The notes below the pieces were generated by a model. The model was not told where the DNA came from. It saw only the letters and a list, made by a program, of their open reading frames with translations, and searched no databases. Below, piece by piece: positions 1-5,945 of a DNA stretch of 7,195 nucleotides (positions within the stretch are counted from its first letter, which is position 1; every line of letters begins with the position of its first letter). The DNA is taken from contig JANWHF010000326.1 of NCBI GenBank assembly GCA_025450555.1, forward strand, positions 1 to 7,195, read 5' to 3'. The DNA comes from Tepidisphaeraceae bacterium (GTDB lineage Bacteria > Planctomycetota > Phycisphaerae > Tepidisphaerales > Tepidisphaeraceae). The position numbers and the translations under genes are program-made.

Positions 1-215
1 AAGCCGGATCGATAACATTGGCGGCCGGGGCGGCACAATTCGGGCTTGGAATGGTCGCCGTCGGGACCAATGGGCTGCTGCGTATGATAGCACCAGCAAT
101 GGCCGCTGGGGTCAAGAAAATCGGCTTCTTCGCTGGGAATTCCATCCAGCATGAAATACTTCTTGGACCTCAGGTCGCCGCAGAACGGGGTCTGAAGCAC
201 GTGTATATCTTTCAT
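1..215 (-). CDS. Small cysteine-rich hypothetical protein, 3' end cut off by the window edge
   Basis: An open frame starts with ATG at 213-215 (complement) and stays open for 71 codons to the left edge, so the C-terminus is missing. A GGAGAGG-type ribosome binding site lies 4 to 7 bases upstream, which supports the start. The product begins MKDIHVLQTPFCGDLRSKKY. It has cysteines at residues 12, 40, 42, 61 and 67, with a CWC pair at 40-42, a histidine at 39 and a CRPGRQC motif at 61-67. There is no signal peptide or membrane segment in the visible part. The Cys/His spacing would suit metal or Fe-S binding, but that is inference. It lies 75 bases after the FAD subunit gene, on the same strand, with a hairpin repeat between them, so it may or may not share the operon's transcript. 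I do not recognise a named family, although similar cysteine-rich proteins seem familiar from planctomycetes. Confidence 0.7.
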   Translation of the reverse strand, partial: MKDIHVLQTPFCGDLRSKKYFMLDGIPSEEADFLDPSGHCWCYHTQQPIGPDGDHSKPELCRPGRQCYRSG

Positions 216-234
216 GACGCCTCTCCAGCTTTAT

Positions 235-286
235 GTAGCAGAGCCTTCCAGGCTGTGAAAGTTCACAGGCTGGAAGCCTGTGCTAC
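235..286. repeat. Inverted repeat (REP-like hairpin) between FAD subunit gene and small Cys-rich gene
   Basis: The arms are 235-259 and 262-286, each 25 bases, pairing at 22 of 25 positions across a 2-base centre. The core reads GTAGCACAGGCTTCCAGCCT on the complement of the right arm. It begins 4 bases past the FAD gene stop on the transcribed strand. There is no T-run after the hairpin in either direction, so it does not look like a standard intrinsic terminator. It could still stabilise or attenuate the operon transcript. The sequence resembles, from memory, a repeat found many times in planctomycete genomes. Confidence 0.8.
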
Positions 287-290
287 GTTT

Positions 291-1289
291 TCACGCATTC
301 AGCTTCGCCAGAGCCCGGCGGACCAGCGCCTGGGTCAATGGGATCTTATATTCGTTTTGCTCCATGGGCTTCGCGCCATCGAGAGCGATCTTTGCCGCCT
401 GGGAATTGACCTCATCGCTCAGCTTTTTACCGACGAGGAACGCCTCGGCTGCCGGGACGCGCCAAGGGATGGTCCCTACGCCGCCCAGCACCAGTCGAGC
501 TTGGCGAACAGTTTTATCGGGCGCTAAATCAATCGCCGCGGCCACCGCTGACATCGCAAAATCCAGCGAATCGCGTTCTTTGAATTTCAGATAAGTCGAG
601 CGGGGCGAAGGGGCCGCCGGAATCTGAATCTCAGTGACGATTTCGCCTTCCTTGAGCACATTTTCCCGTCGGACATTGGTCGCCGGCAGGATGAAAAATT
701 CGCCTAGAGGCATCGTCCGCTTGCCATCGGGCCCGGCAATCGTCACCGTCGCATCCAGCGCGATCAGCATCGGCGCCAAATCGGACGGATGGACATAATT
801 GGATTTCCCGCCGCCGAAGATGGCATTGTATTTATTCTCGCCGCCCTTGGCGAAGCATTCGTCGCCGCCTTTCTTGCGGCAGTTGTAATTCTCCAATCGG
901 AAATACCAGCATCGCGGACGCTGGCACAGATTGCCGCCCACCGTACCCAGATTGCGAATCTGCGGGGTGGCGATCGAGAAAGCCGCCTCGGCCAGGCCGG
1001 GATATTTGGCCCGCACTTCCGGATGCTCTTCCAGCGTCGAAAGCACCACCAGCGCGCCCAGTTTCAGGCCGCCTTTGCCATCAGCTTCGATCTTGTCCAT
1101 GCCTTGGATCGTCTTGAGATTGACGACCCGCGGCGGCTTGACAATGTACGCCTTCAGTGACGTCAGCAGATCCTGCCCGCCGCCCATGGGCATCGGCTGC
1201 TGATCCACATCCGCCTTGGGGTCGGTGGGTTTCAGCAATTTGACGGCATCCTCGACGGTGGCGGCATTGGCCCATTGAAATGAGTTCAT
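291..1289 (-). CDS. FAD-binding subunit of a xanthine oxidase-family molybdenum hydroxylase (PaoB/YagS-like)
   Basis: This 332-residue protein is the electron-transfer flavin subunit that passes electrons from the Fe-S clusters to the final acceptor. FAD-binding signatures are visible at PMPMGGGQDLL (residues 32-42) and NLGTVGGNLC (113-122), followed by the usual HPSDLAPMLIALDA (167-180) and a CO-dehydrogenase-flavoprotein-like C-terminal domain. An insert after TVGGN holds four cysteines (122, 127, 137, 145). In family knowledge, E. coli PaoB and the beta subunit of 4-hydroxybenzoyl-CoA reductase have such an insert and bind an additional [4Fe-4S] cluster. The ATG at 1287-1289 is chosen because the protein then begins MNSFQW, a typical start for this family, and because it overlaps the upstream gene's stop as ATGA, which suggests translational coupling. 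A longer in-frame reading from 1370 would run into the upstream gene and adds an arginine-rich, unlikely N-terminus. There is no export signal of its own. Confidence 0.95.
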   Translation of the reverse strand: MNSFQWANAATVEDAVKLLKPTDPKADVDQQPMPMGGGQDLLTSLKAYIVKPPRVVNLKTIQGMDKIEADGKGGLKLGALVVLSTLEEHPEVRAKYPGLAEAAFSIATPQIRNLGTVGGNLCQRPRCWYFRLENYNCRKKGGDECFAKGGENKYNAIFGGGKSNYVHPSDLAPMLIALDATVTIAGPDGKRTMPLGEFFILPATNVRRENVLKEGEIVTEIQIPAAPSPRSTYLKFKERDSLDFAMSAVAAAIDLAPDKTVRQARLVLGGVGTIPWRVPAAEAFLVGKKLSDEVNSQAAKIALDGAKPMEQNEYKIPLTQALVRRALAKLNA

Positions 1290-3484
1290 GTCATCCTTTT
1301 CTGCATCGCGATGATGCCGCTGAGGATCTTGTCCGGAGTAATGGGAAGATCGCGCACGCGCACGCCGCACGCGTTGTAGACGGCATTGCAGACCGCGCCG
1401 ACGCCCGGCACATTCGCGCCCTCGGCCATGCCGATGACCGCCTGCCGATCGTCTCCATCATCGATAATCGGGATCATCTCGGGAATCTCGAGCGTGCCAG
1501 GGATCTTGTAATCGCCAAGCCCGGGATTGACCATCACCCCCAGATCGCTGTCCATGACGCGCCCTTCATACAGCGCCATGCCCATCGACTGAATCATGCC
1601 GCCGTTGATCTGGCTATGCAGCGCGGTGCGATTCAAAGGCAATCCGCAATCCTGCACGTGGCACATTTTCACGACGCGAACGTGACCGGTTTCAATATCG
1701 ACTTCCACTTCCGCGAATGAAGCGCCGTGGACACCACTGGATGAAAGGTTTGGCTGCCACTTTCCGTGTGCCGTTAAACCCGCCTCGGGCAATGCCGCGC
1801 AAGCCTGTTTCCAGGGCAGCGATTTTCCATTGCCCATGACGCGCCCCTGGTCGAAGACGACACCATCCGCCTGCGCGCCCAATAGCGGTGCCACGCGCTT
1901 GGCCATTTCAACGCGTGCGTTATAGGCCGCGTCTTTGACGGCAGGTGAAAGCGAGGCAGCCGTGGTCGAGCCACCCGAAGCATTGGCATTGCCCAGCTTC
2001 GAGCTGCCGATGTGCTCGACCACATCATTCATCTCCAGCCCAAGCTCTTCAGCAACGATCGCGCGAATGTAAGTTCGCGTGCCGGTGCCCAGATCCTGTG
2101 ACCCGACGGCCGCGATGACCGATCCGTCCTTGCCGATGGTGACATCCACCTGGCACTGGGCATTTCCACCGCCGCCCCAGGCGCCGATGCCGCAACCCAT
2201 GCCGCGACGGAGATTGCCTTTTCCCTCGCCGGGCGTCTTGTTGCGATTTTCCCAGCCGATTTCTTTTGCGCCGCGATCCAACTGCCGATGCCAGGCGGCA
2301 TCCTGCACGTTCTTCTTTCGGAATTCGACCGGGTCCATGCCGATCTTGTAGGCCAGTTCGTCCATCAGCGATTCCATGGCAAACGATGCCTGCGGATGGC
2401 CGGGGGCCCGCATCGCCACCGAGGCGTCTTCGTTCGTGTGAACCGCCTGCGCTTCGCGATACGTATGCTCGGCCTTGTATTGATAGGGCTGGCCGGCGAG
2501 GTTGGAATTGCCGATGCCGGGCAGTGCATATTGCGTCGCCATCACGGCAACGAGCTTGCCGTCCTTGCTTGCGCCGGCTTTGAATTTCTGAATCGAACCC
2601 GGCCCGTTGCCGGCGGCGAGAAATTCTTCTCGCCGCGTCAGGGCCATCTTCACCGGCGCGCCAACTTCCTTGGCCAATCTGCAGGCCCATTGCCCGGCGA
2701 TGCCGATGCCGAATTTTGAGCCAAATCCGCCGCCCATGTTCTGGACGATTGATGTCACCTTATTCTGCGGCAATCCCAGCTCGCGGGCTGAATCGCCGGG
2801 AATGGTGAAGGTTCCCTGGGTGGAGGCATAAACCGTTGCAGTGTCTTTGCCATTGAAATCGGCGGTAATGCTGTGTGTTTCCAGACAACAGTGATGCAAC
2901 ATCGGCGACGTATATTGCGCCTCGATCACCGCATCGCACGATTCAAGGGCCTTTGCGGTCTGCTCCGCGTCTCCCTGTTTCTGGATCCGGGGCGGCCTCG
3001 CAACGACCTGCGGCGCATTGGGCTGCAACGCCTCTGCTCCCTTGACCACGTGCGGCAAATCCTGGAACTCCACGACAATCGCGCGGGTCGCATCTTCCGC
3101 GACTTCAGGCGTCGTTGCCGCCACCGCGACAACCGGCTCACCTTCAAAGCGCACCTCGCCGCCGACGTTCACCACCGCTAGAACCGCTTTAACGCCCGCA
3201 AGCTTTTTCGCCGGCTCCAGATCGAGCTTGGTGACCTTCGCATGCGCGCGGGGTGAAGCAAGAAATCGCCCAAAGAGCATGCCCTTCGGGCGGACATCCT
3301 GCGTGTAGATCGCGGTGCCCGTCGCCTTGGCCGCTCCGTCCACGCGGATCATCGGCTTGTTGAGCAGGCGGTGTTTGTCATTGGCGCCCCAGGATGGGCC
3401 GCCGTTGTCGTCCACCTGGATTTCGACTTCGCCGACCGGCACGCCATCGACGATCTTTGGGACTTTGACGGTTTTCTTTGCCAT
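1286..3484 (-). CDS. Molybdopterin-binding catalytic subunit of a xanthine oxidase-family hydroxylase / aldehyde oxidoreductase (PaoC/YagR-like)
   Basis: This 732-residue subunit, about the length of E. coli PaoC, holds the molybdenum cofactor and the substrate pocket, where a C-H next to a heteroatom or aldehyde is hydroxylated with water. The N-terminal aldehyde oxidase a/b hammerhead domain covers about residues 45-165 (RVDGAAKATGTAIYTQDV at 47-64). The Mo-binding domain follows, with NMGGGFGSK at 249-257, MRAPGHP at 358-364, GSQDLGTGTRTYIR at 461-474 and ASGGSTTAAS at 502-511. The C-terminal motif GMAEGANVPGVGAVCNAVYN (685-704) places E688 at the position of the catalytic glutamate; the usual GxGE reads GMAE here. 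The ATG at 3482-3484 has GAGGG six bases upstream; in-frame codons further upstream (to 3628) would overlap the preceding gene. It has no signal peptide, so export would depend on the Tat-tagged partner. The physiological substrate cannot be read from the sequence. Confidence 0.95.
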   Translation of the reverse strand: MAKKTVKVPKIVDGVPVGEVEIQVDDNGGPSWGANDKHRLLNKPMIRVDGAAKATGTAIYTQDVRPKGMLFGRFLASPRAHAKVTKLDLEPAKKLAGVKAVLAVVNVGGEVRFEGEPVVAVAATTPEVAEDATRAIVVEFQDLPHVVKGAEALQPNAPQVVARPPRIQKQGDAEQTAKALESCDAVIEAQYTSPMLHHCCLETHSITADFNGKDTATVYASTQGTFTIPGDSARELGLPQNKVTSIVQNMGGGFGSKFGIGIAGQWACRLAKEVGAPVKMALTRREEFLAAGNGPGSIQKFKAGASKDGKLVAVMATQYALPGIGNSNLAGQPYQYKAEHTYREAQAVHTNEDASVAMRAPGHPQASFAMESLMDELAYKIGMDPVEFRKKNVQDAAWHRQLDRGAKEIGWENRNKTPGEGKGNLRRGMGCGIGAWGGGGNAQCQVDVTIGKDGSVIAAVGSQDLGTGTRTYIRAIVAEELGLEMNDVVEHIGSSKLGNANASGGSTTAASLSPAVKDAAYNARVEMAKRVAPLLGAQADGVVFDQGRVMGNGKSLPWKQACAALPEAGLTAHGKWQPNLSSSGVHGASFAEVEVDIETGHVRVVKMCHVQDCGLPLNRTALHSQINGGMIQSMGMALYEGRVMDSDLGVMVNPGLGDYKIPGTLEIPEMIPIIDDGDDRQAVIGMAEGANVPGVGAVCNAVYNACGVRVRDLPITPDKILSGIIAMQKRMT

Positions 3485-3543
3485 GGATGGCCCTCGGTTG
3501 GCCGCCGCGATTGACTGCGGCAGCACGCGAGAATCAAAAGCAG

Positions 3544-4194
3544 TTATTTCCGATTCGCCTGCGCGGCCGCCTGGGCCGCGGCAAAAACGTGTGGATAGGT
3601 GCCGCACCGGCAGAAATTGCCCCGGCACGCCTCGCGAACCTGTTCCTCGGTTGGATTGGGGTTCTTGGCCAGCAGCGCGCTAATCGTCGTGACGAAGCCT
3701 GGCGTGCAAAATCCGCACATCATCGCGTCTTTTTCGACGAATGCCTTCTGCACGGCATTCATCTTGTCCGGCGTCCCCAGCCCCTCGACGGTCGTCACCT
3801 TCTTGCCCACCGCATCGCAGGCCAGCACGCTGCATCCGAAGACCGGCTTGCCATCGAGCAGCACAGTACAGCCGCCACAGGTCGCTTCGTTGCAGACGAG
3901 CTTCGCTCCGGTGATCGGCGGATCGAGCCGATCGCGCAGCGCGCTGAGCAGCGTCGTTCGCGGCTCAACCGTCACCGCGCGTGCCTGATCGTTCACATTC
4001 AATGTGACCTTGACCGGCCCTTCGATTGGCGTGTTAAGGGCGTCGGCCCCGGGCGGCGACGGTTCGACCGCCTTGGTCGATTCGGCCAGCATCGTCTCGG
4101 CCGATACCGCGGCGACGCCGACGCCTTTAAGAAAAGTCCGCCGACTCCAGCGGGAAGACGGAAGAGCAGCAGGGTCTTGCGGTTTGTCGGGCAT
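3544..4194 (-). CDS. Tat-exported [2Fe-2S] subunit of a xanthine oxidase-family hydroxylase (PaoA/YagT-like)
   Basis: This 216-residue iron-sulfur subunit relays electrons from the Mo site to FAD. A twin-arginine signal is clear: SRRTFLKG at residues 17-24, then a hydrophobic stretch (GVAAVSA) and a possible cleavage near residue 38. The plant-type [2Fe-2S] domain uses C101, C106, C109 and C121 (CNEATCGGC at 101-109). The second, helical [2Fe-2S] domain uses C160, C163, C195 and C197 (CGFCTPGF and CRGNFCRCGTYPH). The CRCGTY ending is as in isoquinoline-oxidoreductase and PaoA-type subunits. The ATG at 4192-4194 is chosen over a TTG at 4230 because AAGGAG sits six bases upstream. It is the first gene of the unit, with 59 bases between its stop and the catalytic gene start. 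The signal implies that the assembled complex works in the periplasm. Confidence 0.95.
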   Translation of the reverse strand: MPDKPQDPAALPSSRWSRRTFLKGVGVAAVSAETMLAESTKAVEPSPPGADALNTPIEGPVKVTLNVNDQARAVTVEPRTTLLSALRDRLDPPITGAKLVCNEATCGGCTVLLDGKPVFGCSVLACDAVGKKVTTVEGLGTPDKMNAVQKAFVEKDAMMCGFCTPGFVTTISALLAKNPNPTEEQVREACRGNFCRCGTYPHVFAAAQAAAQANRK

Positions 4195-4200
4195 GAGGCG

Positions 4201-4206
4201 CTCCTT
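4201..4206 (-). promoter_or_regulatory. Ribosome binding site deciding the start of the [2Fe-2S] subunit
   Basis: AAGGAG on the minus strand, six bases before the ATG at 4192-4194. It favours that ATG over the in-frame TTG at 4228-4230, which would add 12 residues before the twin-arginine signal. Confidence 0.7.
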
Positions 4207-4239
4207 CAAGAGGAGAGGAACGGAGTTCAATGGGAAATC

Positions 4240-4268
4240 AGCGTAGTGATGACACGCTCAAGCGTCAA
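4240..4268 (-). promoter_or_regulatory. Predicted sigma70-type promoter of the molybdenum hydroxylase operon, with a palindrome in its spacer
   Basis: On the minus strand, TTGACG (4263-4268) is separated by 17 bases from TACGCT (4240-4245). This would place the transcript start near 4233, about 40 bases before the first ATG. A 12-base inverted repeat, ACGCT-TG-AGCGT (4254-4265), overlaps the -35 element and spacer and is in a good position for a repressor operator. The -10 matches the consensus at only three positions or so, so the promoter call is tentative. Confidence 0.4.
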
Positions 4269-4346
4269 CCGAAAGTTGTTGTGTTGCAGGTAATGGAGCG
4301 GATCAGAATTTATTCCACAAGGGGTGATGAGTGTCGATATCCCAGG

Positions 4347-4417
4347 TTAGCCGCGACGCGCTAGCGGAGCGCTTTCTACGAATGGAGCAAAGCGCTCCGC
4401 TGTCGGGTCGCGGCTAA
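4347..4417. repeat. Long imperfect inverted repeat (MITE/REP-like) between rhodanese and hydroxylase genes
   Basis: The arms are 4347-4375 and 4389-4417, each 29 bases, matching at 26 of 29, with all mismatches inside one 5-base block and a 13-base loop. The arms carry TTAGCCGCGAC and AGCGGAGCGCTTT. No T-run follows on either strand, so it is not a classic terminator, although it lies just after the rhodanese stop and upstream of the hydroxylase promoter and could insulate the two. The core resembles, from memory, a repeat common in planctomycetes. The rest of the 4269-4458 spacer shows nothing I can name. Confidence 0.8.
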
Positions 4418-4458
4418 ACTTGGCTGACTGCGACGCTCGTCACTTCGCGCTCTGTGGA

Positions 4459-4890
4459 TTATGCGGCTTTATTCGTCTTCTCACCCTTTTCCATTTTTTC
4501 GCCCGCTTTTTCCCACCCGCTGATTCCCGCGACCAAATGTTGCACGTTGGTGTAGCCCAGTTCGACCGCTTTCTTAGCCGCGGCACGATAAGCCATGCAT
4601 TGCGGGCCGCCGCAATAAGCGACGATCAACGCATGCTTGTCCTTGGGAAGCAGTTTCGCCAGGTCATTGGGATGAGCTTCAAAGTCGATCGCGCCGGGGA
4701 TGTGGCCATCCTTATATGAATCGGTGCCGTTGGCGTCGATCAGCGTCACGCTCTTATTGGCCATCGCCGTCTTCAATTGCTTGATGCTGATTTCCGGATA
4801 CTGATTCGAATCCGCACTGGCTGCCGAAAGCATCGCCGCCGAAATCGCCACGCCCAACATCACTGCACACGCTGTAAACCAACGACGCAT
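4459..4890 (-). CDS. Secreted single-domain rhodanese-like protein
   Basis: This 143-residue protein would handle sulfane sulfur or related thiol chemistry outside the cytoplasm. Residues 1-26 form a Sec signal peptide: MRRW, a hydrophobic core from about 6 to 22, and an ASA|DS cleavage site after residue 26. The rhodanese domain spans about 32-131. It shows VTLIDANGTDSYKDGHIPGA (48-67), the active loop YCGGPQCMAYRAA (92-104) with the likely catalytic C93 and a second cysteine C98, and the closing GISGWEKAG (122-130). The tail is short and lysine-rich. The ATG at 4888-4890 is preferred because AGGCAGGA lies just upstream and the signal peptide starts properly; an ATG at 4923 lacks a ribosome site and adds a charged leader. 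The CGGPQC loop differs from the common CxxGxRS loop, so sulfurtransferase activity is likely but not certain. It lies upstream of, and on the same strand as, the hydroxylase genes, about 260 bases away. Confidence 0.85.
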   Translation of the reverse strand: MRRWFTACAVMLGVAISAAMLSAASADSNQYPEISIKQLKTAMANKSVTLIDANGTDSYKDGHIPGAIDFEAHPNDLAKLLPKDKHALIVAYCGGPQCMAYRAAAKKAVELGYTNVQHLVAGISGWEKAGEKMEKGEKTNKAA

Positions 4891-4920
4891 GAAATCCTGC
4901 CTTTCCACTTTTGAATCAAC

Positions 4921-4949
4921 CATCGATTCACGATAACTGCATCGATTCT
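4921..4949. repeat. Short direct repeat upstream of the rhodanese gene
   Basis: CATCGATTC occurs at 4921-4929 and again at 4940-4948, a 19-base period. On the minus strand TAGAAT (4945-4950) could serve as a -10 element for the rhodanese gene, but no convincing -35 is seen at the right distance. The repeat could be a regulator site or chance. Confidence 0.3.
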
Positions 4950-5030
4950 AGCCCATCATGATTCACTCGACATGTAAAAAACTGGATCACTTGTTTTGCG
5001 ATCCCAGCAGTTTGAATACACTTCGACTCC

Positions 5031-5933
5031 TTGAATATTGCAAATAAACGATTTGCTCACGATCTGATCCCCTCCCCAGGTACTCCGGGGGAGGGTCAGG
5101 GTGGGGGTTTCAGCCGGATCGCGCTCAATCATCCGCAGGACTTTCTACCTCAAACCCCCACCCCGGCCCTCCCCCGGAATACCGGGAGAGGGAGAAGAAA
5201 CCTAGTCGCGATTGTGACCGGCATCCTGCTCGCCGTGATGCTTGCCGGATGCGCGGCGCGAGAGAATCTGCCGGCTTATCCCTGGAGCGGCTCAGCCGAC
5301 GCGATTGCGGTCCTCTCGCATCGCGCGCAGTCCATCAAAACTGTCTCAGCCCAATGCCAGCTCACCCTGACCCGGGCCGACGGCCAGAGCGTCCGTCTCG
5401 ACGGCGCGATGGCGATGAAGCCGCCTGATTCAGTTCGGCTTCGCGCCTGGAAAATGGGGCAGGCGGTTTTTGATTTAACCATTACGAATGTTCAGGCGTG
5501 GGTGGAGACGCCTTCCGATCGCGATGCCCGCGACCGCGTTTTGCCGGCCAGTGCCAGCGCGGGAAAGATGGCGCGGGCCTGGGCGCTTTTGTCGGGCGCA
5601 TTTTTCACCGGTGATGATCTGCATGTGATCGATCGTGGCGGGCCCCGATTCATGCTTTGGCGCACGATTGAGGGAAGCCGGGTGGAATGCGAAGTAGATC
5701 GCGCGACGCTGACGCCTCGCGTTTATTCGATGATCGATCCGACCGGCCGGCGCAGGCTCGAACTGATCGAAGACCATTACAAGGAAATCGGCGGCATCGC
5801 CTGGCCGACGCGCATGACCGCTCATAGCGATCAGGGAACAGTGGTCGTCGAGATGAGCGACATTGAGCTTAACATCGATCTTCCGCCGGGCGCATTTCGG
5901 CCGCCGGCTCGGGCGCAGCGACTTGCAGAATGA
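5031..5933 (+). CDS. LolA/LolB/DUF4292-like lipoprotein, start uncertain
   Basis: A lipoprotein signal is clear: a hydrophobic run ending in the lipobox LAGC, with the lipidated cysteine at residue 74 counted from TTG 5031, giving a mature protein of 227 residues. The mature part has a beta-rich pattern like LolA/LolB or DUF4292 proteins: an early SHRAQSIKTVSAQCQLTL, MKPPDSVRLRAWKMGQAVFD, a central VECEVDRATLTPRVY, and near the end LNIDLPPGAFRPP. Such folds hold a lipid or acyl chain in a half-barrel; the family call is by pattern only. Two starts are possible. TTG 5031 lacks a ribosome site and translates the repeat pair at 5069-5193 into a Gly/Pro-rich leader. GTG 5214 gives a short signal with no positive charge, and GGAG is about 19 bases away. 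The RGRRN just before the hydrophobic run favours an upstream start. It precedes the transporter gene by 12 bases, so the two are probably co-transcribed. Confidence 0.8.
   Translation: MNIANKRFAHDLIPSPGTPGEGQGGGFSRIALNHPQDFLPQTPTPALPRNTGRGRRNLVAIVTGILLAVMLAGCAARENLPAYPWSGSADAIAVLSHRAQSIKTVSAQCQLTLTRADGQSVRLDGAMAMKPPDSVRLRAWKMGQAVFDLTITNVQAWVETPSDRDARDRVLPASASAGKMARAWALLSGAFFTGDDLHVIDRGGPRFMLWRTIEGSRVECEVDRATLTPRVYSMIDPTGRRRLELIEDHYKEIGGIAWPTRMTAHSDQGTVVVEMSDIELNIDLPPGAFRPPARAQRLAE
5069..5193. repeat. Inverted pair of C/G-rich repeats at the 5' end of the lipoprotein gene
   Basis: Copy one (5069-5110) and copy two in reverse (5152-5193) share ATTCCGGGGGAGGG- and GGTGGGGGTTT-like blocks with a few differences, separated by about 41 bases. 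Each copy is also a small hairpin by itself (CCCTCTCCC... GGGGGAGGG). Together they could fold into a long stem in the mRNA. The type resembles, from memory, a repeat common in planctomycete spacers; read as protein it gives PSPGTPGEGQGGG and the reverse TPTPALPRNTGRG. Confidence 0.8.
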
Positions 5934-5937
5934 GGAG
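5933..5937 (+). promoter_or_regulatory. Ribosome binding site of the RND/MMPL transporter gene
   Basis: AGGAG overlaps the last base of the lipoprotein stop codon and lies 8 bases before the GTG at 5946. This supports the GTG start and close coupling of the two genes. Confidence 0.7.
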
Positions 5938-5945
5938 CGAGGCCA

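Noticed and set aside
1280..1720. Plus-strand open frame opposite the end of the Mo subunit gene
   Set aside because: Antisense to conserved catalytic residues of the Mo subunit; His/Asp-rich composition typical of a shadow frame.
3478..4293. Long plus-strand open frame opposite the [2Fe-2S] subunit gene
   Set aside because: It is antisense to a gene with clear Fe-S and Tat motifs, is rich in Arg/His as expected of a GC-rich shadow, and has no recognisable domain or ribosome site.
4195..4346. Possible molybdenum-cofactor riboswitch in front of the hydroxylase operon
   Set aside because: The predicted 5' leader is only about 40 bases, and the large hairpin lies upstream of the promoter, so there is no room for the known Moco RNA structure.
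4347..4417. Intrinsic terminator for the rhodanese gene
   Set aside because: The stem is strong but neither strand has a T-run after it; a dispersed repeat explains it better, though a terminator role is not excluded.
4891..4923. Upstream ATG (4923) as the rhodanese start
   Set aside because: It has no ribosome binding site and would put a charged leader before a good signal peptide; the ATG at 4890 has a site just upstream.
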